Shown piece by piece: positions 1 to 10,069 of a stretch of DNA of 64,000 bases. Below the pieces are notes generated by a model. It was given only the letters and a program-made list of their open reading frames with translations. It made no database searches and had not been told where the DNA came from. Made by a program: the position numbers and the translations under genes. Origin of the DNA: Caprella mutica (lineage: Eukaryota > Arthropoda > Malacostraca > Amphipoda > Caprellidae). How positions within the stretch are numbered: the stretch's first letter is position 1; each line of letters begins with the position of its first letter. The stretch is taken from assembly GCA_947561585.1 (NCBI GenBank), contig CANNZV010001186.1:238379-302378 (forward strand), written 5' to 3'.

Positions 1-583
1 TTTTGCATTAATTATTTATTTGAATTCTTAGTTCCGGAATACCCTGAATTAGATTAATTTTATTCAAGATTTTGAGATAAGTTGTCCAGATCCTAGCTGT
101 TGCGATCCAGTTAGAAAATAAATGTAAATGATGCTCACAAAAACCTTACTACAGTTCCATAACCAATTGAGATGGGAGATGCGCAATTTATGACATAACT
201 CCCTAACCAGTTTTTGAACTAAAAATACATTTAATACGTTCAATATTAAAGCATCTGATGGTGAATCTTAGTAATTTCTTTAATAAATCTCTAGTTTCAT
301 GCATTTTTGAGATTTCATGGGCTGTTCTGAGCTCTAGCATGATGGTACGGTATTCGGATAGTTTGGGCACCGATGATATTCATTTTGGTGTTACCGTATC
401 TTTTTTATTTGGCGGGATAGAATGATGAGTTGATAATCTAAAAAGGTATTTGTACTTCTTAAACTTGAGCACCTGATCATTTTTATCTATATATTTCAAC
501 CTTTTCTAGTTTAAGACTTTTGACATTTCTTAAATCGTTAATTAAGTATGATTTTTTTTCAATTTCATGTTTATTTTCAAATT
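1..583. other. AT-rich non-coding flank
   Basis: No convincing coding region, RNA gene or repeat array is visible. This is unique-looking AT-rich sequence outside the fold-back element; its last 9 bases before position 593 are the left copy of that element's target duplication. Confidence 0.5.
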
Positions 584-603
584 CGGCTTAGTGGGATCCG
601 CAA

Positions 604-955
604 AATTGATTGAAAACAATTTATCAAAAGGAAAATTGATCGAATGGATAATTGATCGAAAGGAAAATTGATCGAATGGAAAATTGGTCGAATGGATAAT
701 TGATCGAAAGGAAAATTGATCGAATGGAAAATTGGTCGAATGGATAATTGATCGAAAGGAAAATTGATCGAATGGAAAATTGGTCGAATGGATAATTGAT
801 CGAAAGGAAAATTGGTCGAATGGAAAATTGATCGAAAGGAAAATTGGTCTTATGGAAAATTGATCGAAAGGAAAATTGGTCGAATGGAAAATTGATCGCA
901 CAATAATTGATCGAATGGAGAATTGACCGAAACAAAATTGGTCGAAAATGAAATT
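604..955. repeat. Left arm minisatellite of fold-back element
   Basis: Tandem units of about 23 bp alternate between GGAAAATTGATCGAA and GGAAAATTGGTCGAAT forms, giving a higher-order period near 60 bp. The array reads open on the minus strand in two frames (Phe/Asp/Gln/Ser-rich repeats). That is a consequence of composition and period; there is no sign of a real protein. Confidence 0.85.
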
Positions 956-1265
956 GGATCTATTTACACTAATTGACAATGATAACTAAAACCATGGATT
1001 ACCAGGGAAACTTACACACAGAGAAAGGATTAGTTGAATCAAATCATATTTGATTTGTTTTGACTAAATTTTATGGTTTATCTGTGCGCCTACCTACGTG
1101 GTGAGTTGCAGGTACTATTTAATATGAGTTAAATTGACGTTGGTTAAAACAACACATATGTGAGTTGATTATTTTTAATTCCCGATGGTCAAAACAACTA
1201 CCTGTGATAGTCAAAACTGCTCGTGATGGTTGAACCAATTATATGTAATGGTTAAAACAACTACA

Positions 1266-1690
1266 GAACAAGGTTATATCAACTACTTGTGTATGTTTCT
1301 CCAATCACTCCTATGTGTTATACCAACTACTCGTGTAGGTTATACCAACTACTCGTGTAGGTTATACCAACTACTCGTGTAGGTTATACCAACTGCTTGT
1401 GTAGGTTATACCAACTACTCGTGTAAGTTATACCAACTACTCGTGTAGGTTATAACAATTACTCGTGTAGGTTACATTAACTACTCGTATAGGTGATATC
1501 AACTACTCATGTAGGTTATATCAACTACTCGTGTTGGTTATATCAACTACTCGTGTAGGTTATACCCACTGCTTGTGTAGGTTATACCAACTACTCGTGT
1601 AGGTTATACTAACTACTCGTGTAGGTTATACCAACTACTCGTGTAGGTTATGCCAACTACTCGTGTAGGTTACATTAACTATTATAGTGT
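1266..1690. repeat. 22-bp minisatellite
   Basis: About 17 head-to-tail units of CCAACTACTCGTGTAGGTTA plus two bases. Divergent longer versions of the same motif lead into it from about 1140, which suggests local expansion from the left end of the nested element. Confidence 0.88.
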
Positions 1691-3268
1691 AAGTTGAAAT
1701 ATCGGTCTGGTTAGCTGTAGCCAGACTTTTTCAGTAACTATATTTACTCTATTAAATTATAATCTCGAGTTAGGTCCCGGTATCAATTAGATTAGACTAT
1801 TTATTTTCTAGGACCAAATCTAACATGTTCACATTTATTTTCTACTTTTGCTTCTGTGATATGCATACTATTTTAATTTTAAAAATAATTGATCACCTAG
1901 ACCTATCCTTGCTTTTTGAAATGTTTCAGTTGTAAATTAATAGATTAGATTGAATAAGTAATCTCATCAGGTCAGTTTATAAATAAGTAGTTAGATGACA
2001 TAAATAACTTTACGTAATTAATTAACCAGGCTAGATTACAAAAGTTGATAAATCTTTGATATGCTGCAATTGTACTATAACTTAATGAATAATAAATTAA
2101 TGATAAAGCCTTTATCTTCTAAACCATATTTTAGTGCAATTCATCTTACTCATAGGCACTGATATTGAAATATGCTAATAGAATTACCAAGGTCAAATTG
2201 AAAACGAAATATAAACATTTAAGTTTTAGATTTATTATTTAAAAGTTTAATTTGAAATCTCGTCACTTTCTTTCACGACTGTAGGTTGCCAATTCCTGAA
2301 ATAAGAGATTCGTATATTAATATATATTGAATAGAAATTCACAGTATCGTTCATATACATTATCAATAACATCACCTACTCTTTTTCCTTTTGTGATGAG
2401 ATAGCGACAGCTTCGACATTCTTTTCATGTCTGGAATCCCTAAAAGCATATGAAAAAGTAAGAGCTAATCATATTGCAAATACATATTTAGAAATCATCT
2501 AATATTTTCAAATACTTACTTTGACCTAGCATAATTGTTCCTGAACCATTCAAAGGAATTGAAGAGGACTCCGATAGTTGATGACGTTGATCTACTTCAT
2601 CAATTCTTCATCAAGATCTGAAAGTAGATTCAGAAAATATAGAAAACCATATATTAATAAAGAAATGAAAAGAATTTTTAACTGAGAATTCTTTCATACA
2701 GGTAAATTATTTATATAAAATGTTAAACTAATTATAAATCTTCAGATGCAGTATAAATTTAGCTCTAATAAATGCAATGGATTTTTCTAGCTAATCCTCA
2801 TAATTTTGTTCATTATACACTCATAATGTAGACTTTAATTAAATACCAAGAAAGTATAATATATCAAAAAGCTCACCTCTGGTTGGAGTTCTCCCTGCTA
2901 AATCCCTGGACGGTGTTCTCCTCCGACTACCTCCCTGGATGGAGTTCTCCCAGTCATAGAAAACTAGGGTCAAGTAGGTAAATTGCGGCACTTCAACTAA
3001 CTGCGGTCTCTTATCTCAGAAACATTAATAACCATCATGACTTCAAGGCACTCGTGAAATGAATAGAACCTATCATAAATTGAGCTTAAATTATGATGTT
3101 CAACAATTCAGTATATAGCTGAACTAATTTCAGAATGATTTTGAGACTCTCTTAATAGGGTCACAATTAGAAATTAAAGAACCGAATTTGGCTGTGTAAC
3201 CCTACCTATAGGTACACCAACTAGTTTTAAAATATATAGATTATCAGACCACTTTACTCAAGATACTA

Positions 3269-3425
3269 GGATAAGTTCCGAAATATCGGACGGCTCCACA
3301 TTTTCGGTCGCGTAAGAAAAACTATATTAAATTAACTTTCATTTTAATAAGCTATTAGGTAGCTATATACTATATTTCATACGTGACCGAAAATTTGAAA
3401 TCGCCTGATAATTTGGAACTTACCC
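3269..3425. mobile_element. Family A MITE (TA target, mariner-like)
   Basis: 157 bp with terminal inverted repeats: left GGATAAGTTCCGAAATATCG and right (read inwards) GGGTAAGTTCCAAATTATC, each followed by a TTTTCGGTC block. TA dinucleotides flank both ends (3267-3268, 3426-3427), as for Tc1/mariner-type non-autonomous elements. It carries no coding sequence. This is one of about a dozen copies in the window. Confidence 0.75.
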
Positions 3426-3466
3426 TATTCTGAGGACAGCGCAGTAACTGCCTAGCCTATGTAGAA

Positions 3467-3939
3467 GGGGTGTAGTTCATAAGCCTCCCCGGTCATGAGC
3501 CTCCCCGGTCATGAGCCCCCCTAGGTCATAAGCCCCCCCCCGGTCAAGAGCCCCCCCCTGTTCATGAGCCCTCCCGGTCATGAGCCCCCCTGTTTTTAAA
3601 TCCTTATTTACCTATACTATTTAATCCTTATTGACACTTTTGTAGTTCATTACTGAATAGACATAAAATATATGTATATCGGGGGGCGTGCCGCCCCCGA
3701 ACCCCCCTGCCAGATCATTAAACAATCATGAAGTGTGCAGTACAACAAACTAGCGTATACAACAAACTACATTAGTAACTCTCAGTTATTTCTATCTAAG
3801 TAATTCTTCATTTGTTTAACTAGGTAAATAAGGATTAAAAAAACAGGGAGGGGGGGGGCTCGTGACCGGGGGGGCTCATGACCTAGGGGAGCTCATGACC
3901 GGGGGGGCTCATGACCGGGAGGGCTCTTGACCGTACCCC
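3467..3939. mobile_element. Family B element, 8-bp target duplication, copy 1
   Basis: 473 bp flanked by an exact 8-bp duplication ATGTAGAA (3459-3466 and 3940-3947), the duplication size of hAT-type transposons. Each end carries several GGTCATGAGCCCCCC units, inverted between ends, followed by an inner inverted block TTAATCCTTATTTACCTA. The core includes a GC-rich hairpin (GGGGGGCGTGCCGCCCCC) and a segment beginning CATGAAGTGTGCAGTACAAC. No transposase is encoded. Confidence 0.75.
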
Positions 3940-4419
3940 ATGTAGAAGGTATTGACACTGAAAAAAAAAAACAGCTAGGTAGGTATGATGCTTAAATAAG
4001 TTAACATATAATAATTTAGGAAAATTAGTTTGGATATCAGTTTACAAACTGGAAGGCAGTAATCAAAATTTATTATTATAAGAGTTATATACTGATAATC
4101 AGCTCTTCAAATAACTACTTATATAAAGCCACCAAACTATCAATCACCAATATTTCAGAATATTTAGGCAGACATTTATCAATTTATTAATCGAATTAAT
4201 TAATTATCGATCGGCAGCGATAATACTATTTAATGCATATAACGCTATTGTTTGCACTTAAACTAAAATGGTATTGAGGAGCGTTCACATTCAACACGTA
4301 ACACACTTGAAACAAGATTTGAACTGAAAAGTGTTATGCGAATAAATTAGCTTTGAGGAGAGCATAAGTTGCCACTTACTCATTTGATTGAACTCACACA
4401 TAAACTTAAAAAAAAGTAG

Positions 4420-4895
4420 CACTGACTCTCATAGTAAGTTAATTTATACACCAGATAAATAAGATTAACAGTCTTTGTGGGTTACATTATCACACTATGT
4501 CATAGTTGTTTTAACTCACACCTAAACTTACAAAAAAGTAGCGGCAACTCTCATAGTAAGTTAATTCATACACTGCATAATACATTGGATTAACAGTCTT
4601 TGTGGGTTACTATAACCCACTATGTCATAGTTGATTTAAATCGCACCTACTCTCAAAGAAGTAGCGCCAACTCTCATAGTAAGTGAATTAATACACCAGA
4701 TACATTGAATTGACAATCTTTGTGAGTTACTTCAACACACTATGTCATAGTTGTTTTAACATATGTTCAAACTCCCAAAATGTAACTCCAACTCTCATAG
4801 TAAGTTGATTCAATCTATAAAATGATTTGAATTAACTATGTTTGGTGACACACACGTCATAGTTGTTTTGACACACATGAAAACATGAATATAGT
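4420..4895. repeat. About 122-bp tandem repeat
   Basis: Four diverged units, each containing ACTCTCATAGTAAGTTAATT, an AACAGTCTTTGTGGGTTAC block and ACTATGTCATAGTTGTTTTA. It forms the inner part of the right end of the 1014-4974 structure and resembles, in the opposite orientation, the sequence at 1130-1260. Confidence 0.75.
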
Positions 4896-5277
4896 CAAAC
4901 CAACTCACGTAATAAATTGATTCAAAGCATAAATTGTTGACCCATTAAATATGAGTAAACTTTTTTCTCTGTGTACTTGCAATATTTTACATTTAGTAGA
5001 TCTTGTTACCATGATTTATATATAATAATAATAATAAGCCATAAACCAAAAGCCATATCACTGACGGCAAAAGGGAAATAAATACAAGAGATAGGAAGAA
5101 TCAGTCACAAAGGAAAGTGGATTCATGAACAAAGTCACTTAACACCGTCGGTGTCAATGCTCATGGATGCAGAAATGCTACTCAGTGAGTGCAGTCACTT
5201 AGCAAGCAATGTTACAAGAAGAGACACCAAGCACCAGTTGCTGCACTCACAGATGGAAGAAAAAAATTAAGCTGATC

Positions 5278-5396
5278 TATTCGATCAATTGCTGCGCGAT
5301 CAATTTTCCTTTCGATCAATTTTCCATTCGATCAATTTTCCTTTCGACCCATTTTCCCTTCGACCAATTTTCCTTTCGATCAATTTTCCTAGACCC
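5278..5396. repeat. Right arm minisatellite of fold-back element
   Basis: About five units of TTCGATCAATTTTCC, the reverse complement of the left-arm unit, with one CGACCCATTTTCCC variant. The arm is much shorter than the left arm, so arm length is not conserved. Confidence 0.75.
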
Positions 5397-5405
5397 CGGC
5401 TTAGT

Positions 5406-5876
5406 GATCGTAGTTATCGTGGGAATCTGGAAGATTCTTGATTTTCAATTTAAGAAAGTTTAAGAATTCATTTCCCGACATTTTAATGGCGTCAATTATC
5501 TGTAAGTTCATCCTGTAATTTGTTCTAATTTCCAGAAAACTACTTTTACTGAGATTAACAAAATAGTAAAACGAATAAAAATGTGAAATGAAAAAATTTC
5601 GGGCAGACCCAGCAGATAATTGGAGACTTTTGAAGATGGTGACAGACAGAAACCAGAGTAACATTTGTGAGCCGAAAATTACAGCCGAATCCAATTTGAG
5701 TACTTGTCTGGGAGTTCTTTCCTTTCCAGGAATGGGGTGTCAGAATGCACAGACATCAAGAATTGGAATGAGAGAGAGAGTCCATGCTCCGTTGTGAATC
5801 CAACGACCAGCACAATGGGGCCTTCTGTGGATGGACAATTTATGCTTTGATCCTTGTGACAAATGTGGCTTCCCGT
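5406..5876. other. Unique non-coding stretch
   Basis: Sequence between the fold-back element and family B copy 2. Short open frames exist on both strands but show no domain, repeat or coding signal. A GA-rich tract lies near 5765-5785. Confidence 0.4.
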
Positions 5877-5884
5877 CTCCCGAG

Positions 5885-6343
5885 GGGGTATAGGTCATAA
5901 GGCCCCCCGGTCATGAGCCCCCCCTGGTCAAGAGCACCTCGGTCATGAGCCCCCTAGGTCATAAGCCCCCCGGTCAAGAGCCCCCACCCCCTGTTTTTAA
6001 ATCATTATTTACCTATATTATTTAATCCTTATTGACACTTTTGTAGTTCATTACTGATTAGACATAAAATATATGTATATCGGGGGACGTGCCGCCCCGT
6101 AACCCCCACGACAGGTCATTAAACAATCATGAAGTGTGCAGTACAACAAACTAGCGGATACAACAAACTACATTAGCAACTCTCAGTTATTTCTATCTAA
6201 GTAGTTCTTCATTTGTTTAACTAGGTAAATAAGGATTAAAAAACAGGGACTGGGGGCTTATGACCTAGGGGGGCTCATGACTGGAGGGGGGGGGGGCTAA
6301 TGACCGGGGGGCTTTTGACCGGGGGGGCTCTTGACCGTACCCC
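5885..6343. mobile_element. Family B element, 8-bp target duplication, copy 2
   Basis: 459 bp flanked by an exact 8-bp duplication CTCCCGAG (5877-5884 and 6344-6351). Ends are GGGGTA and TACCCC. The core is nearly identical to copy 1 at 3467-3939, and both ends again carry GGTCATGAGCCCCC units. Unit number and C-run length differ between the two copies, so the subterminal repeats are unstable while the core is conserved. No coding sequence is present. Confidence 0.8.
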
Positions 6344-6351
6344 CTCCCGAG

Positions 6352-6887
6352 GTACGACACCCAAATTACCTCTCCTTATTTTCAAAGCTACGTACACGAT
6401 TGATATTTAGTTAATTATATTACAAACTATTACATAGTTTACTGTCATTCTTTGTTGAGTAAATAAGAGTAAAATCTAAAAAAGAAATCACAAAAAATCA
6501 GATATGAGAGATATGACGCAGTTAAGATAAACAGTTGAACGTCGATAATAATACCAACTGATAGTTAGAATGATATAATTTATTTCGTTGTTCATATTCA
6601 TTTAATGTATTATTGTTTTAGCTTGATAAACTATCTGAAATTTGACTAAGTAATTATCGGATTAGATTAGAAAAGAAATAGGATGAGAACCTAGTAATGG
6701 AACATTACTATTTCATTAACTTCATAGCACCTTTCTCTTCTCTATCTCTCAATATCGCATAGAAACAATGATGTTATACTGAGAAATATCATAATCTGAC
6801 TAAATTCTTCCAAGAAATTGAATGATGCACATAATTGTTATTTGCTTGCAAACGTGAGAAAGGGACAATCTGCTCTTCGATTAGACT
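6352..6887. other. Upstream region of the LRR gene
   Basis: AT-rich unique sequence without an open frame or array. It is the likely regulatory region of the LRR gene that starts at 6936, but no specific binding sites can be assigned apart from the TATA box. Confidence 0.4.
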
Positions 6888-6923
6888 TATAAAGGACAGC
6901 ACCGTTGCTCTATCTGGCACAGT
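6888..6923 (+). promoter_or_regulatory. TATA box and initiator of the LRR gene
   Basis: TATAAAG at 6888-6894 is followed about 33 bp downstream by CACAGT (A at 6921), a reasonable arthropod initiator. The start codon is at 6936, so the inferred 5' UTR is only about 15 nt. The TATA-initiator-ATG spacing supports the chosen start and suggests a tissue-restricted, strongly focused promoter (inference). Confidence 0.55.
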
Positions 6924-6935
6924 GGTACAATCGAC

Positions 6936-8704
6936 ATGTTTAACTTCATCATCCAATTACTTGTTCTGTCAAGTATTAATTCTCTCAGTGCCGGTGAAAT
7001 CTTAACTGAATTTCACATCAATGATACCCTTCTTCAGCAGTTACAAGATTTCCCGTGTCCGAATGCAGCAGATATTGCCCCATGCGTCTGTAATTACGAT
7101 TCTGGCTTAGGCAGACTATCCCTGAACTGTACGGACATATCCTCTGACGAAGAACTTGCCAACATCTTAGTGAAGGAATTCCCTGTGAATGACTTCTATG
7201 AACTTAAAATGGATTCATCGTCATCTCTAACAGCTCTTAATTTCACTTGCGGAGGTGTGAAGTTCCGACAGTTCAACCTGTATCCTGAACCATTCCCATC
7301 ACTGGTAGAAGTCAGTGCAGTTTTCTTCGAGTCTTGCTCCAATGCAGATCTTGAGAAGGTTCTAATTTACAATTCACAGCTGTCATCACTGGTCTTCCCT
7401 CCTCCTCCACTTAGTGACAAGATAACCCAATTTGACCAGACTTATTCTAGTTTGACATCAGTTCCTGCAATTAGCAGTGGTAGTTTAACAGTACTTAATC
7501 TCGGGGGATCACAAATATCCGAAATAATTCCAGGTAATTATTTTTAATGCAGCATATACCTATAATTGTCATCCAAGATTGAAGCATTAGAACTACAAAC
7601 TATATAACAATTTTCACATATTTGAAAGAGTATTAATATATAATAGCAAAATCCGTTTTAAAAAGGTCATGGTTGCTAAAAAGCTACTCTGTTAAAATAT
7701 ATTCTATCTGTGCTGAAAATTGATTAGTATCAGTATTAAGCACTAGAAACTAAATTTTTTGAAAGTAGGCCTATACTGCAACGTTAAATTAATATTTACT
7801 TTTAATTTTTTTTTTCTCATAGGAACATTCGATGAAATTCCAAACCTGAAGGAATTGTATTTATATAACAACAACATCAAAGTTCTGGAAAGTGGCTCCA
7901 TTCCCATCACGAGCAATGGATATGGGTACTTTTTTAACGACAATGGATTGGAGATAATTGAACCAGGAGCATTTACTTTGAAAGGAGAACCGGGTACGTT
8001 CATGAATAATTATATAATGATTGGAAAGTATTAATGATTGAAAATCACCTCAGGTTGAAGACTGACATATGTTTTATTTAATTTACTCATCAATATCTCT
8101 TTTCTCTTCCACAGCACTGAACTACTTGTACATTTACCTGGATAGAAACCTCCTGAAGACGATTGATGCCTCAGTCTTTGAATTGCTGATGCCTTACATT
8201 CATACACTCAGAATTTACGGTAATTTCTTTATCATTTCTATCTTTCATCACCTTTCATTACGAGGGTTTAACCTAATTCACATCACAGTGGTTGAAGAGT
8301 GGCGGTTAATATTTCGAAATTACAATTTTAGGTTAAATATTAGACGTCCCAAGCACATTTCACGAATTATTATCGGACGGTTCAACATCTTCAGTCATAT
8401 AACAATAGATATAATAATTATTATTTAACATACAATTTTCATTGGTATCGATGATACCTGCAGTTAGGTATCAGCGATACCAATGAAAATAAATATTATA
8501 TTAAATAATAATGATCCACTTCCTTAGTTGATTCTTTTCTAATTTTCTTCAGGCAATCCCCTCGACTGCGGTTGTGACTTGGCCTGGATTATTCTAAACT
8601 CTGAATACATGGCGAAAGTAACGAATACCAATCCACCTCCTGCATGCGCCGATGGAACATGGCTGCCTAACTTGGATCCTACTCCTTATGAACAGTTTTG
8701 CTGA
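6936..8704 (+). CDS. Secreted LRR protein, crustacean luciferase non-catalytic-subunit type
   Basis: Four exons (6936-7533, 7823-7993, 8115-8219, 8553-8704) join in frame to 341 aa. All three introns have GT..AG ends and phase 1, and the joined frame closes at TGA. Residues 1-20 are a signal peptide (MFNFIIQLLVLSSINSLSAG). Cys 41, 50, 52 and 65 form an N-terminal LRR cap. LRRs follow, clearest near 200-225 (IPNLKELYLYNNNIKVL) and at 258-275. The C-terminal cap starts NPLDCGCDLAW (Cys297, Cys299) and ends with Cys323 and the terminal Cys341. N-glycosylation sites include NDT, NCT and NFT. There is no membrane segment, so it should be extracellular. The Cys pattern and size recall arthropod proteins annotated as oplophorus-luciferin 2-monooxygenase non-catalytic subunit; this is recalled similarity, not a search, and most such proteins are not proven to act in luminescence. 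Intron 3 carries a MITE fragment. Existence as a gene is firm; function is uncertain. Confidence 0.85.
8361..8510. mobile_element. Family A MITE fragment in LRR intron 3
   Basis: Starts with the family A end (ACGAATTATTATCGG, then TTCAACATCTTCAGTC) and continues into a long near-palindrome (8419-8510) centred on GATACCTGCAG. The right terminal repeat is missing. It lies between the donor at 8220 and the acceptor at 8551-8552. Confidence 0.6.
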
Positions 8705-8886
8705 GTCCTGGCCCTAGTAACTTTGTAATTTGCTGATTGTTTCTAATAAGATGAAAAAAATTTAATACGCCCGATGATCAGGAAATATATTTCGGACACT
8801 TTTTTCTTCGCAGTTTAGCGTCATCAAATTTAATTTTTTCAAAACTTTGTATACCTACCTAGTTTTAGGAACCTATTTTCTTAATC

Positions 8887-8892
8887 AATAAA
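8887..8892 (+). terminator. Candidate polyadenylation signal of the LRR gene
   Basis: AATAAA lies 183 bp after the stop codon at 8702-8704. It is a plausible 3' end signal, though AATAAA is common in such AT-rich DNA. Confidence 0.45.
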
Positions 8893-9289
8893 CAGTGCAT
8901 CAGAAACTATTTTATTATCCTTATATATAAAATATGCAAATGATAATAAACCTAACATATAAATGATAATAAACCTTTAATTTAAATGATAATAAACCGT
9001 GTATATAAATGATAATATCTTTTCTCTAATAAATAGAGTTTGCAATCTGAACTAATGAGGACACTCACACTATTAATGTTTACTATTTTTTATTCATAAG
9101 AAGCAGAAAAAAGATATATAGTGTGGCGCGAAGTGAATCTGATTCAAGTGCGCCATCATATGATTAATATGTAGAAGTACTGATTTAGTCTCAGATACAT
9201 TGACTCATTGTTTCACGTTATTTCCAGTACTCTGACAGTGTTCTCGACTTTTCACAATGCCCATTGGTGAGCGAACTTTTCTATCTGCC

Positions 9290-9556
9290 GGAAATTTGGT
9301 CTTGGAATATTCGGTCTGGAAATTTCGGTCTCAGAATTATAAATGTCCTCTCAGCATAAATGGCCGTTGCGTAATTTGTTGTATCCGCTAGTTTATTGTA
9401 CTGCACACTTTATGATTGTATAATAACCTGGAAGGGGGGCTCAGGAGGCGGCATGTCCCCCGTTACATCTAATTCATAAGTTATATGTATCTAACCTCAG
9501 ACCGAAAATTCCGAGACCGTATATTTCGAGACCGTATATTCTGAGCCGAGTTTTCC
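9290..9556. mobile_element. Family B relative with exchanged ends
   Basis: The centre (about 9368-9465) is the reverse complement of the family B core: TTTGTTGTATCCGCTAGTTT, TGTACTGCACACTT and a GGCGGCATGTCCCCC remnant. The ends are different, carrying inverted GGAAATTTCGGTCTC-type units (left 9290-9345, right 9503-9550). No target duplication could be resolved. It looks like a family B core that acquired, or evolved, a different set of subterminal repeats. Confidence 0.55.
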
Positions 9557-10061
9557 TAGAAGCAGATAATACACCTGGTCGCAGGTGTGAAAAACTACAA
9601 TAACTATAATGGTTACAGAGATGATTTACCTAATTTGAACTCTGACCTCAAAGTTAAACATGCAAATACATAAAGCAAGAACAAGAATTTGAACATTGAT
9701 ATGTTCTTTTTTTATTAAAATGAATTTATGTTCATACAATTAAAAGTCAAAAGAGAAAAATTAAACTTATGTATTATAAAAAAAATATTCTCAAAATATA
9801 TTACGAAAATTTGATTGATAATGTATTTTTATATATAAGGAAAGTTTCGGATGGTTCCACACACGCTACTTTATCATCTTCTATTAATAATGAACGAACT
9901 TTTTCTGATGATTTCAATTCGTATGCAGGATGAAATAAAAAAAAGAACGAAAGTGAAACTCAGAAGTGATATATTGAAAGGTATTCATTAGTGAATCTTA
10001 AGAAGAACTTCCAAAAATTCCTAGAAGGTTCTTCATGACATGGCTTTATATTGATATATTA
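9557..10061. other. AT-rich non-coding stretch
   Basis: No coding region or array is seen. A short GTTTCGGATGGTTCCACAC segment near 9845 vaguely resembles a family A end but has no partner. Confidence 0.4.
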
Positions 10062-10069
10062 GGTAGCTA

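Larger units (their letters stand above)
1014..4974. mobile_element. Nested inverted-end element (candidate)
   Basis: The left end reads ACACACAGAGAAAG and the right end read inwards gives ACACAGAGAAAAA, with ACTT directly flanking both (1010-1013 and 4975-4978). Both ends lead into related repeats of GGTTA..ACAACTA..GTGT type: short 22-bp units on the left, about 122-bp units in the opposite orientation on the right. This suggests a second fold-back-like element nested in the 593-5396 element. The 4-bp duplication is short enough to be chance and no transposase is visible, so the class is undetermined. Confidence 0.4.
593..5396. mobile_element. Fold-back element with minisatellite arms
   Basis: Two arrays of the same short unit (GGAAAATTGATCGAA-like) face each other at 604-955 and 5278-5390. 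Each has the same distinctive variant unit (GATCAATT, a short spacer, then GCGATCAATTTTCC) at its inner edge. The outer edges are flanked by an exact 9-bp direct repeat, CGGCTTAGT, at 584-592 and 5397-5405. Outermost bases are GGGATC on the left and GGGTCT when the right end is read inwards. Long modular inverted ends plus a 9-bp target duplication are typical of fold-back and Mutator-like elements. No transposase is visible inside, so it is non-autonomous. Its interior carries other insertions: 1014-4974, 3269-3425 and 3467-3939. A composite of independent arrays is possible, but the flanking duplication argues against that. Confidence 0.6.

Noticed and set aside
542..979. 145-codon and 103-codon minus-strand frames with FDQFS repeats
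   Set aside because: They translate the left minisatellite arm of the fold-back element; two frames are open at once and no domain exists.
2880..2960. Repeated GGTTGGAGTTCTCCC / GGATGGAGTTCTCCC segments as a gene fragment
   Set aside because: Two or three short similar segments without an open frame or splice sites; probably a small local duplication.
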